Origin: Christensenella sp. UBA2853
Lineage (GTDB): Bacteria; Bacillota; Clostridia; Christensenellales; Aristaeellaceae
Length of the DNA: 64,000 nt
Assembly: GCA_002350845.1 (NCBI GenBank)
Contig: DEFL01000005.1
Span: 169,691-233,690 of the forward strand
Direction: 5' to 3'
Below the pieces are notes generated by a model, which did no database searches, was not told the DNA's origin, and saw only the letters and a list, made by a program, of their open reading frames with translations. This document shows positions 49,823 through 57,672 of the stretch, piece after piece. Every line of letters begins with the position of its first letter. Positions within the stretch are counted from its first letter, which is position 1. The translations under genes were made by a program, and so were the position numbers.

Positions 49823-50485
49823 TCATTCTCCTTCATTTCTATGGCAATAGCCATAGTACCAGCATTCATATGGGCTCGTGCATTGCTCACCCGGTTCTAC
49901 CTGTATTTCGTCCTTTTCCTTCTGCATTCGATTCAAATCCCAGATATGTTCATTGATCCACCGATAATACTCTTTGGCCTGGGATGTGATCTCCACAGGT
50001 ACAAATGGATTCTCTTCATCCGGTCCATGCGTCACAATATAAATATGCCCGATTTTCACTCTGCAGCGTGAAATGATATAGTACTGAAATCCGGCGTCCT
50101 TGATAAACTGTTCATGGACCTCCGAAGCATTTTTCACCTCATAGAAATCATACCCGCTGCTCGTCTTGCGCAGGATATCCACAGCACAGTAATTATTGTA
50201 ATTGCTGAATGCCGCCTCGCAGATGACTTCCACTCCGCGCTCAAGCGCATCCTGTGTCTTTGCAATCATTGCTTTCTTATCCGGGATCTGTTTGCCGAGA
50301 AGATACACCGTCATCTCCTCATAAGGTCCGAACATCCCCATCGCACGGTCACCGAAATCATTTCCCGCATCCAGTCTTTCCTGGATTTCCGGGGGAATCA
50401 CCCGCAGACTGGGCTTATGTTTATCCAGCCACAGCATTTTTCTGCACTGCATCCCGCGCATGAAGTCCGTTTTGGTGATGGCCAT
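49823..50485 (-). CDS. Cas4-like PD-(D/E)XK nuclease, stand-alone
   Basis: The 220-residue protein begins with ITKTDFMRGMQCRKMLWLDKHKP, the pattern seen in Cas4/DUF2779 proteins. The nuclease motif is AVDILRK…YDFYEVKNAS (D103, E116, K118). Four Cys (C14, C202, C208, C214) are placed as in the iron-sulfur cluster of Cas4-like exonucleases, with the last three in QCTSPYECWYYGYC. There is no CRISPR array or other cas gene in the window. It is in one unit with the 2H phosphodiesterase gene. It may serve DNA repair or defence. Confidence 0.82.
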   Translation of the reverse strand: MAITKTDFMRGMQCRKMLWLDKHKPSLRVIPPEIQERLDAGNDFGDRAMGMFGPYEEMTVYLLGKQIPDKKAMIAKTQDALERGVEVICEAAFSNYNNYCAVDILRKTSSGYDFYEVKNASEVHEQFIKDAGFQYYIISRCRVKIGHIYIVTHGPDEENPFVPVEITSQAKEYYRWINEHIWDLNRMQKEKDEIQVEPGEQCTSPYECWYYGYCHRNEGE

Positions 50486-50796
50486 CGTTCTTCCCCTTTT
50501 CCATGGATGATGATCTGTTCAGCAAATTGCGTCTGTTCCCATCAGGATCTCGTCAATGTCATACCTCGTCCTGCTGAGTCCCCGCATTTCATTCTGACCA
50601 TGTCAATAAAATGTATCGGTAAAGCTTTTGCTTGAATTGTTTCAGCGCGTATATTATAATTCTTTTCACAGGACAACAAATCGAAATATATTCTTCGTTT
50701 CAGGCTTTCCAGCAAAAGAAGCAATGCATATTATATAATCATCTTATCATCTTGAAAACATGCATACAAAACCGCTGTCAGAAAGAGAGAAAAAGT
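50486..50796. other. Divergent intergenic region
   Basis: About 310 bases. The right part holds a plus-strand promoter TTGAAT (50632-50637)-17-TATAAT (50655-50660) for the gene at 50797, with a 135-base leader. The left part would hold the promoter of the Cas4-like gene, which I cannot pin down. Confidence 0.5.
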
Positions 50797-51138
50797 ATGG
50801 GAACTGCAGAAAAGAATGCTGCTTTTGATGAACTTGTATCCTATGTGTGTGATGAGATCCGAAAGCTGGGTGATGGAGCTGAAACCAGTATCTCCATCCT
50901 TATCCATCAGTACTATACCGCTGCAGGATATGAATCCATGCATTTGGGCCCCGATACAGGATGGGTATGGACAAATGACCATGGCAAGACATACGCCCTG
51001 CGGGATATGGACAAGATGAAAGTGCTCACCCTTGTTGAGAAGCAGCTCAGGTCTGAGTTTAAACTGGATTTCAGCAGATATGAAGGACTGGCCGTCGGTC
51101 TCCCCTACAACATTCAGTTTTTCATCAGGAAGGCATGA
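50797..51138 (+). CDS. Small protein of unknown function
   Basis: The 113-residue acidic protein starts at ATG 50797 after AGAGAG; the open frame 165 bases upstream reads through the promoter and is not counted. The sequence MGTAEKNAAFDELVSYVCDE, then SISILIHQYYTAAGYESMHLGPDTGWVWTNDHGK, shows no motif that I know. It might be a small alpha/beta domain. A strong promoter and terminator frame it, so it is a single-gene unit. Its function is unknown. Confidence 0.65.
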   Translation: MGTAEKNAAFDELVSYVCDEIRKLGDGAETSISILIHQYYTAAGYESMHLGPDTGWVWTNDHGKTYALRDMDKMKVLTLVEKQLRSEFKLDFSRYEGLAVGLPYNIQFFIRKA

Positions 51139-51163
51139 GTCACTTTCTGCTTTCATCCAACAC

Positions 51164-51210
51164 AAAACGGAGCTTTTGTCCACATTTTCAGTGGTCAAAA
51201 GCTCCGTTTT
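51164..51210. terminator. Bidirectional terminator between the small gene and aroQ
   Basis: AAAACGGAGCTTTTG and CAAAAGCTCCGTTTT form a perfect 15-bp stem with a loop of 17 bases. Confidence 0.9.
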
Positions 51211-51243
51211 CTCATCCGGATTGTCTGGTTTCCCGCAGCCAAT

Positions 51244-51684
51244 TCACTCGCTCCGAGCATATTTTTCAGCCAGATATTCCATAGCCCGCAGATATCCTTC
51301 AAAACCAAGGCCAATATAATGCGCCTCGCAGGCCATGCCGGCATAGGAAACCTGGCGGAAAGGTTCCCGCTTGTTCACGTCACTGATGTGCACTTCTGCC
51401 GCAGGCAGGTGCACGGCTTTCAGCGCGTCCAGAATCGCGATGCTGGTATGCGTGTAGGCTGCCGGGTTAATCACAATGGCATCCTCCTGTCCCAGGGCCT
51501 GCTGAATGCGTGTCACAATGTCCCCTTCGTAATTCGACTGGTACAGACTCACCTCAACCCCGAGTTCAGAGGCCTTTTCACGGATCATGCGGCACAGATC
51601 CTCGTACGTGTTTTTTCCGTAGATGCCCGGTTCCCGAATGCCCAGCATATTCAGGTTCGGTCCATTGATCACCAGGATTTTCAT
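51244..51684 (-). CDS. aroQ: Type II 3-dehydroquinate dehydratase
   Basis: The 146-residue protein (ATG at 51684, GGAGG seven bases upstream, ATGA overlap with the upstream stop) has the type II signature ILVINGPNLNMLGIREPGIYG, then YQSNYEGDIVTRIQQAL, INPAAYTHTSIAILDAL and a VHISDVNKREPFRQVSY loop. It removes water from 3-dehydroquinate in the shikimate pathway. It ends the aromatic operon. The residues expected for catalysis (Tyr of GIYG, His of YTHTS) are present. Confidence 0.96.
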   Translation of the reverse strand: MKILVINGPNLNMLGIREPGIYGKNTYEDLCRMIREKASELGVEVSLYQSNYEGDIVTRIQQALGQEDAIVINPAAYTHTSIAILDALKAVHLPAAEVHISDVNKREPFRQVSYAGMACEAHYIGLGFEGYLRAMEYLAEKYARSE

Positions 51685-52931
51685 CGGTTTTCCTCCCAAT
51701 GTGCCCTGAGGAGACATTCAATCTCCCGGGCCGTTTTTTCTGCGTCCTCATTGAGAACCACTGCGTCCCGCATGCCCGCATACATCGGTGCACGGGCTTT
51801 ATAGAGCTCCATCAGTTTTTCCGGCGTATCCGAGAGCGGACGGTCGCCGCTTCTCGACAGGACTTCCAGAGGGCGGTCCAGATGGAAGATCACGCCGTTC
51901 TGGCGCAGGATCCCGAGATTCTCCTTGCGGGTCACCACCCCGCCGCCCGTCGAGATCACACAGCCGGTGCGCTTGCATGCATCCTTGAGCACTTCCGTTT
52001 CCAGCTTTCGGAAAGCTTCTTCCCCGTTTGCACGCAGATAATCCCCGCAGGTGCAGCCAGCGCGGTCCTCAATCATGCTGTCAGTGTCCAGAAAAGGACG
52101 GCCGCCGTGCTCTGAAAGCAGCTTGCCGACTGTGGTTTTTCCACACCCCGGCATCCCGATGAGCACGATATTTGCAGTCTGCTCTGAGATGACTGCTGTG
52201 ATTCGGGCAATCTCCTTTTCGTCAATCACGGTGTCCCGAAACAGTTCACTCGCCTGCTTGGCCTGGGCAGCAAGCATATACAGCCCATTCAGACAGGGAA
52301 TGCCTCTGGCTTCAGCTGCCAGAAGCAGGGCTGTTCTGGCCGGATTGTAAATCAGATCCAGTACGCCCTCCAGATGCGGGAATCCATCCAGATCCACTGG
52401 TGAAATCCCATTGTGAGGGAACATGCCCACCGGTGTCGCGTTCACAATCACCCTGGCATCCGCATGCCGGGAGATGTTCTCATAATTGTCTTTCCCGCTG
52501 CGGGAGATGATGACAATCTCTGAAGCACCCAGGTCTTTGAGCACGGTGCAGACTGTTTTGGACGCGCCGCCGCTGCCCAGCACCAGACACTTGCGTCCAT
52601 GGACACCAATGCCTGATCTATACACCATCTGTTCAAAGCCGTAGTAATCGGTATTGTAGCCATGCAGTTTTCCCTCTTGATCCCGGACAACCGTGTTCAC
52701 AGAGCCAATCTTCCGGGCAGACTCCGAAAGGGTGTCCATCCAGGGAAGCACAGTCTCCTTGTAGGGAATGGTCACATTGATGGCATCAAAATCACGCCGT
52801 GCAAAGAAATCAGGCAGGTCTTCCCTTCTGACCTCCATCAGCGTGTATGTATAGCCTCCCAGCTCCCGGTGAATCTGCGGCGAAAAGCTGTGACCCAGCT
52901 TTTCGCCCAGCAGTCCATAGCGCGCGCTCAT
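51681..52931 (-). CDS. aroE/aroK: Bifunctional shikimate dehydrogenase-shikimate kinase
   Basis: The 416-residue chain joins AroE (residues about 1-250) and AroK (about 250-416). The first part has GEKLGHSFSPQIHRELG, VTIPYKE and GSGGASKT of the NADP site. The second has the P-loop GMPGCGKTTVGK, LDTDSMIE and the STGGGVVTR loop, with the Arg of the shikimate site in GDRPLS. The enzyme would carry out two consecutive steps. It overlaps pheA and aroQ by four bases each. Confidence 0.94.
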   Translation of the reverse strand: MSARYGLLGEKLGHSFSPQIHRELGGYTYTLMEVRREDLPDFFARRDFDAINVTIPYKETVLPWMDTLSESARKIGSVNTVVRDQEGKLHGYNTDYYGFEQMVYRSGIGVHGRKCLVLGSGGASKTVCTVLKDLGASEIVIISRSGKDNYENISRHADARVIVNATPVGMFPHNGISPVDLDGFPHLEGVLDLIYNPARTALLLAAEARGIPCLNGLYMLAAQAKQASELFRDTVIDEKEIARITAVISEQTANIVLIGMPGCGKTTVGKLLSEHGGRPFLDTDSMIEDRAGCTCGDYLRANGEEAFRKLETEVLKDACKRTGCVISTGGGVVTRKENLGILRQNGVIFHLDRPLEVLSRSGDRPLSDTPEKLMELYKARAPMYAGMRDAVVLNEDAEKTAREIECLLRAHWEENR

Positions 52932-54070
52932 GTCCGCTCCGAATAGCTGCCCAGATACGTGAAGCTATCGAGCGTCGCATCAAGCTCCGCAATCAGCCGG
53001 GCAAAGGACGGAGAATAGACAGAGGCATCAATATCAAAGTAGAACATGAACTCAAAATCCCGACCGGGCATGGGACGGCTTTCCAGCTTGGTCAGGTTAA
53101 TGTGCTGGGCGTAGAAACGGCTCAGCAGCTGCCACAGGCTGCCGGGACGGTTGGGCAGCACCAGCATCAGGCTGGTACGATCCGCGCCGGGATAGACTTC
53201 CAGATGCTTGGAAATGCAGATGAAGCGGGTATGGTTATTGCTGTTGTTCTGAATGTCTCCCTCCGCACGTGAGAGGCCGTAGAGCGCAGCGCAGGCCGCG
53301 GAGGAGATGCAGGCAGCGTCTTTCCGTCCACTTTCCTGAAGCTGCTTGGCCGCTGCAGCCGTATTGCTGCAGACATTCACATGCCATTCCTTGTGCTGGG
53401 CCAGGAATTCAGAGCACTGGTTGATTGCCTGCTCATGCGAATAGACTTCTTTGATGTCCTCAAGCTTTACACCGGGGAGTGTGAGCAGGGTGTGATCGAT
53501 CTTGATGCGGGTGGAACGCACGATGTAGAAATGGTGCTTGATCATCTGGTCGTACACACTGTTCACTGAACCCGCCAGGCTGTTTTCGATGGGCAGAATG
53601 CCGTAGCGGCACAGTCCGCTCTCAATCGCACTGAATACATTCTCAAAGGTCTTGCAGTACATGATGGACGGCGACTGGAACAGCTTTTCACAGGCAATCT
53701 GGGAATATGCGCCTTCCACTCCCTGGCAGGCCACCATGGCCTTGGGCGGAAACAGCTGATCTGTATCGCGAACCGCCTGGGAGATTTTCTCTTCCAGTGC
53801 GCTCTTCCCGCGTCCTGCGAGCACCTGATGGGTGCGGCTCTGATCCATCAGCAGGCTGAACATGGCGCGCACGCCGTTTTCATGCTCTTCCCCTGCCTGT
53901 TCACCGACTTTGTTGAGCAGACGGCGCTCACGCTCGCTGTCATAGATCGGCAGACCGTTCTCACGCTTGTACGCGCCGATCCGGTCCGCAACATCCAAAC
54001 GCTGCCTGTACAGTTCCACCAGCTGGCTGTCGATGGCATCGATCTGTCCCCGAAGTTCATCCATGTTCAT
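52928..54070 (-). CDS. pheA: Bifunctional chorismate mutase-prephenate dehydratase
   Basis: The 380-residue protein (ATG at 54070, GGAGG seven bases upstream) has an N-terminal chorismate mutase helix domain (LRGQIDAIDSQLVELYRQRLDVADRIGAYKRENGLPIYDSERE). Prephenate dehydratase (ACQGVEGAYSQIACEKLF, PIENSLAGSVNSVYD) and a C-terminal ACT domain (TSLMLVLPNRPGSLWQLLSRF, and LESRPMPGRDFEFMFYFDID) follow. The ESRP motif in the ACT domain is the phenylalanine-binding site for feedback inhibition. A 78-base gap separates it from aroB. Confidence 0.95.
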   Translation of the reverse strand: MNMDELRGQIDAIDSQLVELYRQRLDVADRIGAYKRENGLPIYDSERERRLLNKVGEQAGEEHENGVRAMFSLLMDQSRTHQVLAGRGKSALEEKISQAVRDTDQLFPPKAMVACQGVEGAYSQIACEKLFQSPSIMYCKTFENVFSAIESGLCRYGILPIENSLAGSVNSVYDQMIKHHFYIVRSTRIKIDHTLLTLPGVKLEDIKEVYSHEQAINQCSEFLAQHKEWHVNVCSNTAAAAKQLQESGRKDAACISSAACAALYGLSRAEGDIQNNSNNHTRFICISKHLEVYPGADRTSLMLVLPNRPGSLWQLLSRFYAQHINLTKLESRPMPGRDFEFMFYFDIDASVYSPSFARLIAELDATLDSFTYLGSYSERT

Positions 54071-54148
54071 GTTTTTTCCTCCCTGGCTTGTCTCAATCAT
54101 ATCCCTGATGTCAGCAATGATTCTCTTTTTCCCTGTTCCGCCTGCCCT

Positions 54149-55210
54149 TTACAGACCGGTCACCGTGCCGTCGCAGCAGGCAATGAAGTCCGCAAGCTCC
54201 GTGGCCCTGATCGGATGAAGCACGCTCTTCCCCCTCGCGGATGGCAGCACCAGCGTCAGGCTGTCACCCCGGCGTTTCTTATCGTTCATGGCGTTTTCTG
54301 CCACTTTCCCGGCCGTAAAGGGCGTCGTGACCGGAAGATGCTGCATGGACAGCATGGCTTTCAGTTCATCATATACGCCGTATTCACACAGCCCATGCTG
54401 CTCAGCGGCCCAGGCCGCGATCAGCATGCCGACAGCCACGCCCTCCCCGTGATAAATTCTGTACCCGTTCAGCTTTTCCAGCGCATGCCCGAAGGTATGC
54501 CCGAGATTCAGGAGCTGCCGCAGTCCATGGTCGTGCTCGTCCTGACTGACGATCTCTCCCTTGATGCGGATGCAGTCTGCAATGATGCCGGTGAGATTAT
54601 CCCCATAGGCAATGCGGCTGAGCAGGCCCTCGTCGCAGATGGCCCCGGTCTTGATGACTTCCGCCATGCCTTCAGCAAACAGTTCCGGTGACAGCGTGCG
54701 GAGCACCGCAGGATCACAGATAACCAGTCTCGGCTGATAAAACGCACCGCAGAGATTCTTGCCGGAGGACAGATTCACGGCCGTTTTCCCGCCGACCGAG
54801 GCATCCACCATGGCCAGGAGCGTCGTGGGAATCTGCACAAAGTCGATTCCCCGCAGGTACAGCGATGCGGAAAGTCCTGTCAGATCCCCCACCAGACCGC
54901 CCCCGAGAGCCGCAAACAGGCCGGTCCGGGTGATGCCGGCGCGGTCAGCGGCGAGAAGCACGGCTTCCACCGTCTGAAGGGACTTATTGGATTCGCCGTG
55001 TGGAAATACAAAGGTCTCCACCGTAAAGCCGGCCGCCGCATAGGATGTCCTGGCCGCTTCCAGATAAAGCGGCGCGACCCCGTCGTCCGTGACAATCAGG
55101 ACGTGTCGGCCGCCGACCGCTCCGGCGGTCAGCGCACCTGCCTGCGCCAGCAGGCCTTCCCCGAGCAGGGCATCATAGGCTGGCTGAACAGGAATGGTCA
55201 GCTGTTTCAC
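54149..55210 (-). CDS. aroB: 3-dehydroquinate synthase
   Basis: The 353-residue protein shows AroB motifs: the NAD+ region IVTDDGVAPLYLE, FPHGESNKSL, the GGGLVGDLTGLSASLYLRGIDFVQIPTTLLAMVDASVGGKTAVN block, GMAEVIKTGAICD and the metal-binding His in LNLGHTFGHALEK and YHGEGVAVGM. The enzyme forms 3-dehydroquinate from DAHP. The start overlaps tyrA by ATGA. It is the second shikimate step in this operon. Confidence 0.96.
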   Translation of the reverse strand: MKQLTIPVQPAYDALLGEGLLAQAGALTAGAVGGRHVLIVTDDGVAPLYLEAARTSYAAAGFTVETFVFPHGESNKSLQTVEAVLLAADRAGITRTGLFAALGGGLVGDLTGLSASLYLRGIDFVQIPTTLLAMVDASVGGKTAVNLSSGKNLCGAFYQPRLVICDPAVLRTLSPELFAEGMAEVIKTGAICDEGLLSRIAYGDNLTGIIADCIRIKGEIVSQDEHDHGLRQLLNLGHTFGHALEKLNGYRIYHGEGVAVGMLIAAWAAEQHGLCEYGVYDELKAMLSMQHLPVTTPFTAGKVAENAMNDKKRRGDSLTLVLPSARGKSVLHPIRATELADFIACCDGTVTGL

Positions 55211-56043
55211 TTGAAATCAATCTCCTCTTTGCGCTCGCGGCCTTCCCGCAGGAGGGTTTTGAGGCGGTCTGCGTTTCCCTCCGCGATGGCGTCCCGGTAT
55301 TCCGTCAGTTCATGAATCAGGCCGTCCAGCTCTTTGCACAGGTTATCCGCATTGTCCAGAAAGAGCTCCGTCCACATCGTTTCATTGAGCTTTGCGACCC
55401 TTGTCAGATCCCTGTAGCTGCCCGCTGAAAAGCTCATGTGTTCGCGAGCTGTGGGCGATTTGATGTATGCGTTGCTCACGACATGTGCCAGCTGAGAGGT
55501 AAAGGCAATCATCTCATCGTGCTTCCCGGCCGTCGTCAGCGTCACATGCGCAAATCCCGCGGCATGCAGCACATCCCGCAAGCGGCTGAGCACATACAGG
55601 TCTTCGCTCTCCCGGGGCACCAGAAGCATGGTGGCGTTCCTGTACAGGTCTTCCTTTGCATACTTGATCCCGGAAAATTCACGCCCGGCCATGGGATGGC
55701 CGCCGACATAGACAAAATCGTTTTCCTGTGCAAGGCGGAAGCAGGGTTCGCAGACCACGCGCTTGACGCCGCACAGGTCCACCACAATGGCGCCTTTCCG
55801 GATCATGGCTGCATGTTCTCTCAGGTAGTCCACTGCAGCACCGGGATAGAGCGCAATAAAGAGAAAATCGCACTGCCCGATGTTCTCTTCCGTCAGCTGA
55901 CCGTCCACAGTGCCGGTGAGCTCAGCATATTTCTGGGTGCTTTCATCCAGATCAAACCCCAGGACCGGATATCCCGCTGCCTTCAGGGCCTTGCAAAGCG
56001 AAGCGCCCATCAGACCCAGTCCGACTATGCCTGTCTGTTCCAT
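55207..56043 (-). CDS. tyrA: Prephenate dehydrogenase
   Basis: The 278-residue protein starts with the Rossmann motif GLGLMGASLCKALKAAG and has DLCGVKRVVCEPCFRL, VGGHPMAGREFSG (the conserved HPMAG) and the C-terminal helical part with QLAHVVSNAY and GSYRDLTRVAKLN. It oxidises prephenate to 4-hydroxyphenylpyruvate for tyrosine. It has no ACT domain, so feedback control may lie elsewhere, for example at the attenuator. GGAGG lies eight bases before the ATG. Confidence 0.95.
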   Translation of the reverse strand: MEQTGIVGLGLMGASLCKALKAAGYPVLGFDLDESTQKYAELTGTVDGQLTEENIGQCDFLFIALYPGAAVDYLREHAAMIRKGAIVVDLCGVKRVVCEPCFRLAQENDFVYVGGHPMAGREFSGIKYAKEDLYRNATMLLVPRESEDLYVLSRLRDVLHAAGFAHVTLTTAGKHDEMIAFTSQLAHVVSNAYIKSPTAREHMSFSAGSYRDLTRVAKLNETMWTELFLDNADNLCKELDGLIHELTEYRDAIAEGNADRLKTLLREGRERKEEIDFK

Positions 56044-56044
56044 C

Positions 56045-57055
56045 TCACTTGCCTCCGATCACACTGCGGATCGCCCGCACAGATTTTGCCACATCATCAA
56101 ACTGTTCCGGTGTCAGGCACTGCGGGCCGTCACAGCGTGCATGCGGCGGATCATTGTGCACTTCGATCATCAGCCCGTCCGCGCCGCACGCCGCCGCAGC
56201 CAGCGCCATGGGCTTGACATAGCGGGCAACACCGGTGGCATGGCTGGGATCCACGACCACAGGCAGGTGGCTCATTTCATGCAGTACGGCGACGGCTGAA
56301 AGGTCCAGTGTATTGCGGGTGTAGGTTTCATAGGTGCGGATGCCGCGCTCGCACAGGATCACTTGTTCGTTGCCGCCTGACATAATGTATTCCGCACTCA
56401 TCAGCAGTTCCTTGATGGTGCCGGCAATTCCCCGCTTGAGCAGGATGGGCTTGTGCGTGCGTCCGAGTTCCTTGAGCAGTTCAAAGTTCTGGGTGTTGCG
56501 CGCACCAACCTGGATCACGTCCACGTTTTCAAACAGCGGCAGATGGGCAATGTCCATGATCTCCGTGACCACGGGCATGCCTGTGCGGCGCTTGGTTTCC
56601 AGAAGCAGACGGATGCCCTCCTCATGCAGGCCCTGGAAATCATAAGGAGATGTGCGCGGCTTGAACGCGCCGCCGCGCAGAAGGCCTGCGCCGCTGGCCT
56701 TGACGGCCGTGGCCACCGTTTCCATCTGGCTTTCGGATTCCACTGAGCAGGGCCCTGCAATGAACTGGAAATGTCCGCCTCCGATCTCAACGCCCTCGAC
56801 GATCCGGATGATCGTGTCCTCTGGATGGAACTTCCGATTGGCCTTCTTGAAGGGCTCGGAAATACGGGTTACATTTTCCACAATATCCAGACCGCTGATC
56901 AGGTCAGTATCAATGCGCGTGGTGTCACCGATCAGGCCGATGATCGTCTGGTATTCTCCGACAGATACATGGGTGCGGACACCGTAACTCTCCAGCCACC
57001 CGATCAGATGGTCCATTTCTTCCTTGCGTACGTCATTCTTCAGCGAAATAATCAT
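56045..57055 (-). CDS. aroF: DAHP synthase (3-deoxy-7-phosphoheptulonate synthase)
   Basis: The 336-residue protein is the AroA-beta type with an N-terminal ferredoxin-like regulatory domain (about 1-75: MIISLKNDVRKEEMDHLIGWLESYG). A catalytic TIM barrel follows, with GPCSVESESQMETV, GGAFKPRTSPYDFQGLHEEGIRLL, QVGARNTQNFELLKELG, ILLKRGIAGTIKE and VDPSHATG. It condenses PEP and erythrose 4-phosphate, the entry step of aromatic synthesis. It is first in the operon and directly follows the attenuator. GGAG lies eight bases before the ATG. Confidence 0.95.
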   Translation of the reverse strand: MIISLKNDVRKEEMDHLIGWLESYGVRTHVSVGEYQTIIGLIGDTTRIDTDLISGLDIVENVTRISEPFKKANRKFHPEDTIIRIVEGVEIGGGHFQFIAGPCSVESESQMETVATAVKASGAGLLRGGAFKPRTSPYDFQGLHEEGIRLLLETKRRTGMPVVTEIMDIAHLPLFENVDVIQVGARNTQNFELLKELGRTHKPILLKRGIAGTIKELLMSAEYIMSGGNEQVILCERGIRTYETYTRNTLDLSAVAVLHEMSHLPVVVDPSHATGVARYVKPMALAAAACGADGLMIEVHNDPPHARCDGPQCLTPEQFDDVAKSVRAIRSVIGGK

Positions 57056-57070
57056 GCACTCATCTCCAAT

Positions 57071-57174
57071 AAAAAATGGCCTGCAGTAATTCTGCAGCCC
57101 TCCATCTCTGATCCGCTCGCGATCAAATTGTATGCAGCAAAATTACTTTACCTCATGTTTCGTAGGTAAAGTAA
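57071..57174 (-). promoter_or_regulatory. Phe/Tyr leader-peptide attenuator of the aromatic operon
   Basis: All three competing pairings can be drawn on the minus strand. 1:2 is TTACTTTACCT (57164-57174, inside the leader codons) with AGGTAAAGTAA (57143-57153), 11 bp. 2:3 is GTAATTTTGC (57137-57146) with GCAGAATTAC (57086-57095), 10 bp with one G-U. 3:4, the terminator, is CTGCAG-AATTA-CTGCAG with outer GG/CC (57078-57099) and six T at 57071-57076. Stalling at Tyr/Phe codons would mask region 1, favour 2:3 and let RNA polymerase reach aroF. Confidence 0.88.
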
Positions 57175-57212
57175 AAGTAATAATATTCATTCCTGCATAC
57201 CGTACTGATCAT
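57153..57212 (-). CDS. Aromatic leader peptide (19 residues)
   Basis: An ATG at 57212 with AAGGA six to seven bases upstream opens a 19-codon frame that encodes MISTVCRNEYYYFYFTYET and stops at 57153. Seven of its last ten residues are Tyr or Phe, the end products made by tyrA and pheA in the operon. The stop codon overlaps the end of region 2 of the attenuator. This is the design of ribosome-mediated attenuation leaders such as those of E. coli pheA. The peptide itself needs no function. Confidence 0.85.
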   Translation of the reverse strand: MISTVCRNEYYYFYFTYET

Positions 57213-57374
57213 GGCGCATCCTTTCCATGGCCGCACGGAATATGATGCGCGGCGCATTGACTGCATAAAAACTAGCATATTCGGAGCATTTCGGCAAGGG
57301 GGTGAACAACGGAAAAACAGAACAGAACCGATCGTTCCAAATGAAGGAGCACAGCCATATCCGTTCTTATTTGC
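57213..57374. other. Region upstream of the aromatic leader peptide
   Basis: About 160 bases that must hold the operon promoter. The best candidate I see on the minus strand is TTGCCG-17-TAGTTT, which is weak. No other feature is visible. Confidence 0.35.
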
Positions 57375-57413
57375 AAAAAAAAGAAACCGCAATCCTTTGA
57401 TCGGACTGCAGTT
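57375..57413 (-). terminator. Second terminator downstream of tatA
   Basis: On the minus strand AACTGCAGTCC and GGATTGCGGTT pair with two mismatches around a 7-base loop, followed by TCTTTTTTTT. Confidence 0.7.
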
Positions 57414-57445
57414 CTTTATGGGAATCACGTTCCTTCTTAAGAAAA

Positions 57446-57477
57446 CACCCGGCTGCCTTTTTGAAAGCAGCCGGGTG
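57446..57477 (-). terminator. First terminator downstream of tatA
   Basis: On the minus strand CACCCGGCTGC and GCAGCCGGGTG form a perfect 11-bp stem with a 10-base loop, then TTTTCTT. Confidence 0.88.
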
Positions 57478-57484
57478 CATGCTG

Positions 57485-57652
57485 TCAGTGATTGTCTTCC
57501 TGTGTGGTCTGCAGGTCTTCCCCGCGGACTTCTTCCTTAAAGTCTTTGATACTCTTCCCCAGTGCCTTTCCGACACCGGCCAGCTTGCCGCCGCCGAAGA
57601 GCACGAGCGCCAGGATCACGATCAGGATGATTTCTGTGGTTCCGAGCCGCAT
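57485..57652 (-). CDS. tatA: Twin-arginine translocase subunit TatA
   Basis: The 55-residue protein has the complete TatA layout: MRLGTTEIILIVILALVLFGGGKL is the short N-terminal membrane helix with the FGGGKL hinge, GVGKALGKSIKDFKEEV is the amphipathic helix, and the tail is acidic. TatA forms the Tat pore that exports folded proteins. It is 20 bases downstream of a gene whose product carries a Tat signal, in the same operon, and no tatC is in the window. AGGAG precedes the start. Confidence 0.95.
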   Translation of the reverse strand: MRLGTTEIILIVILALVLFGGGKLAGVGKALGKSIKDFKEEVRGEDLQTTQEDNH

Positions 57653-57672
57653 AACACTCCTCTTTCCGATCC

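Noticed and set aside
57211..57540. A 109-codon plus-strand frame opposite tatA and the leader
   Set aside because: It crosses two terminators and the tatA gene, and has no ribosome site or family motif.
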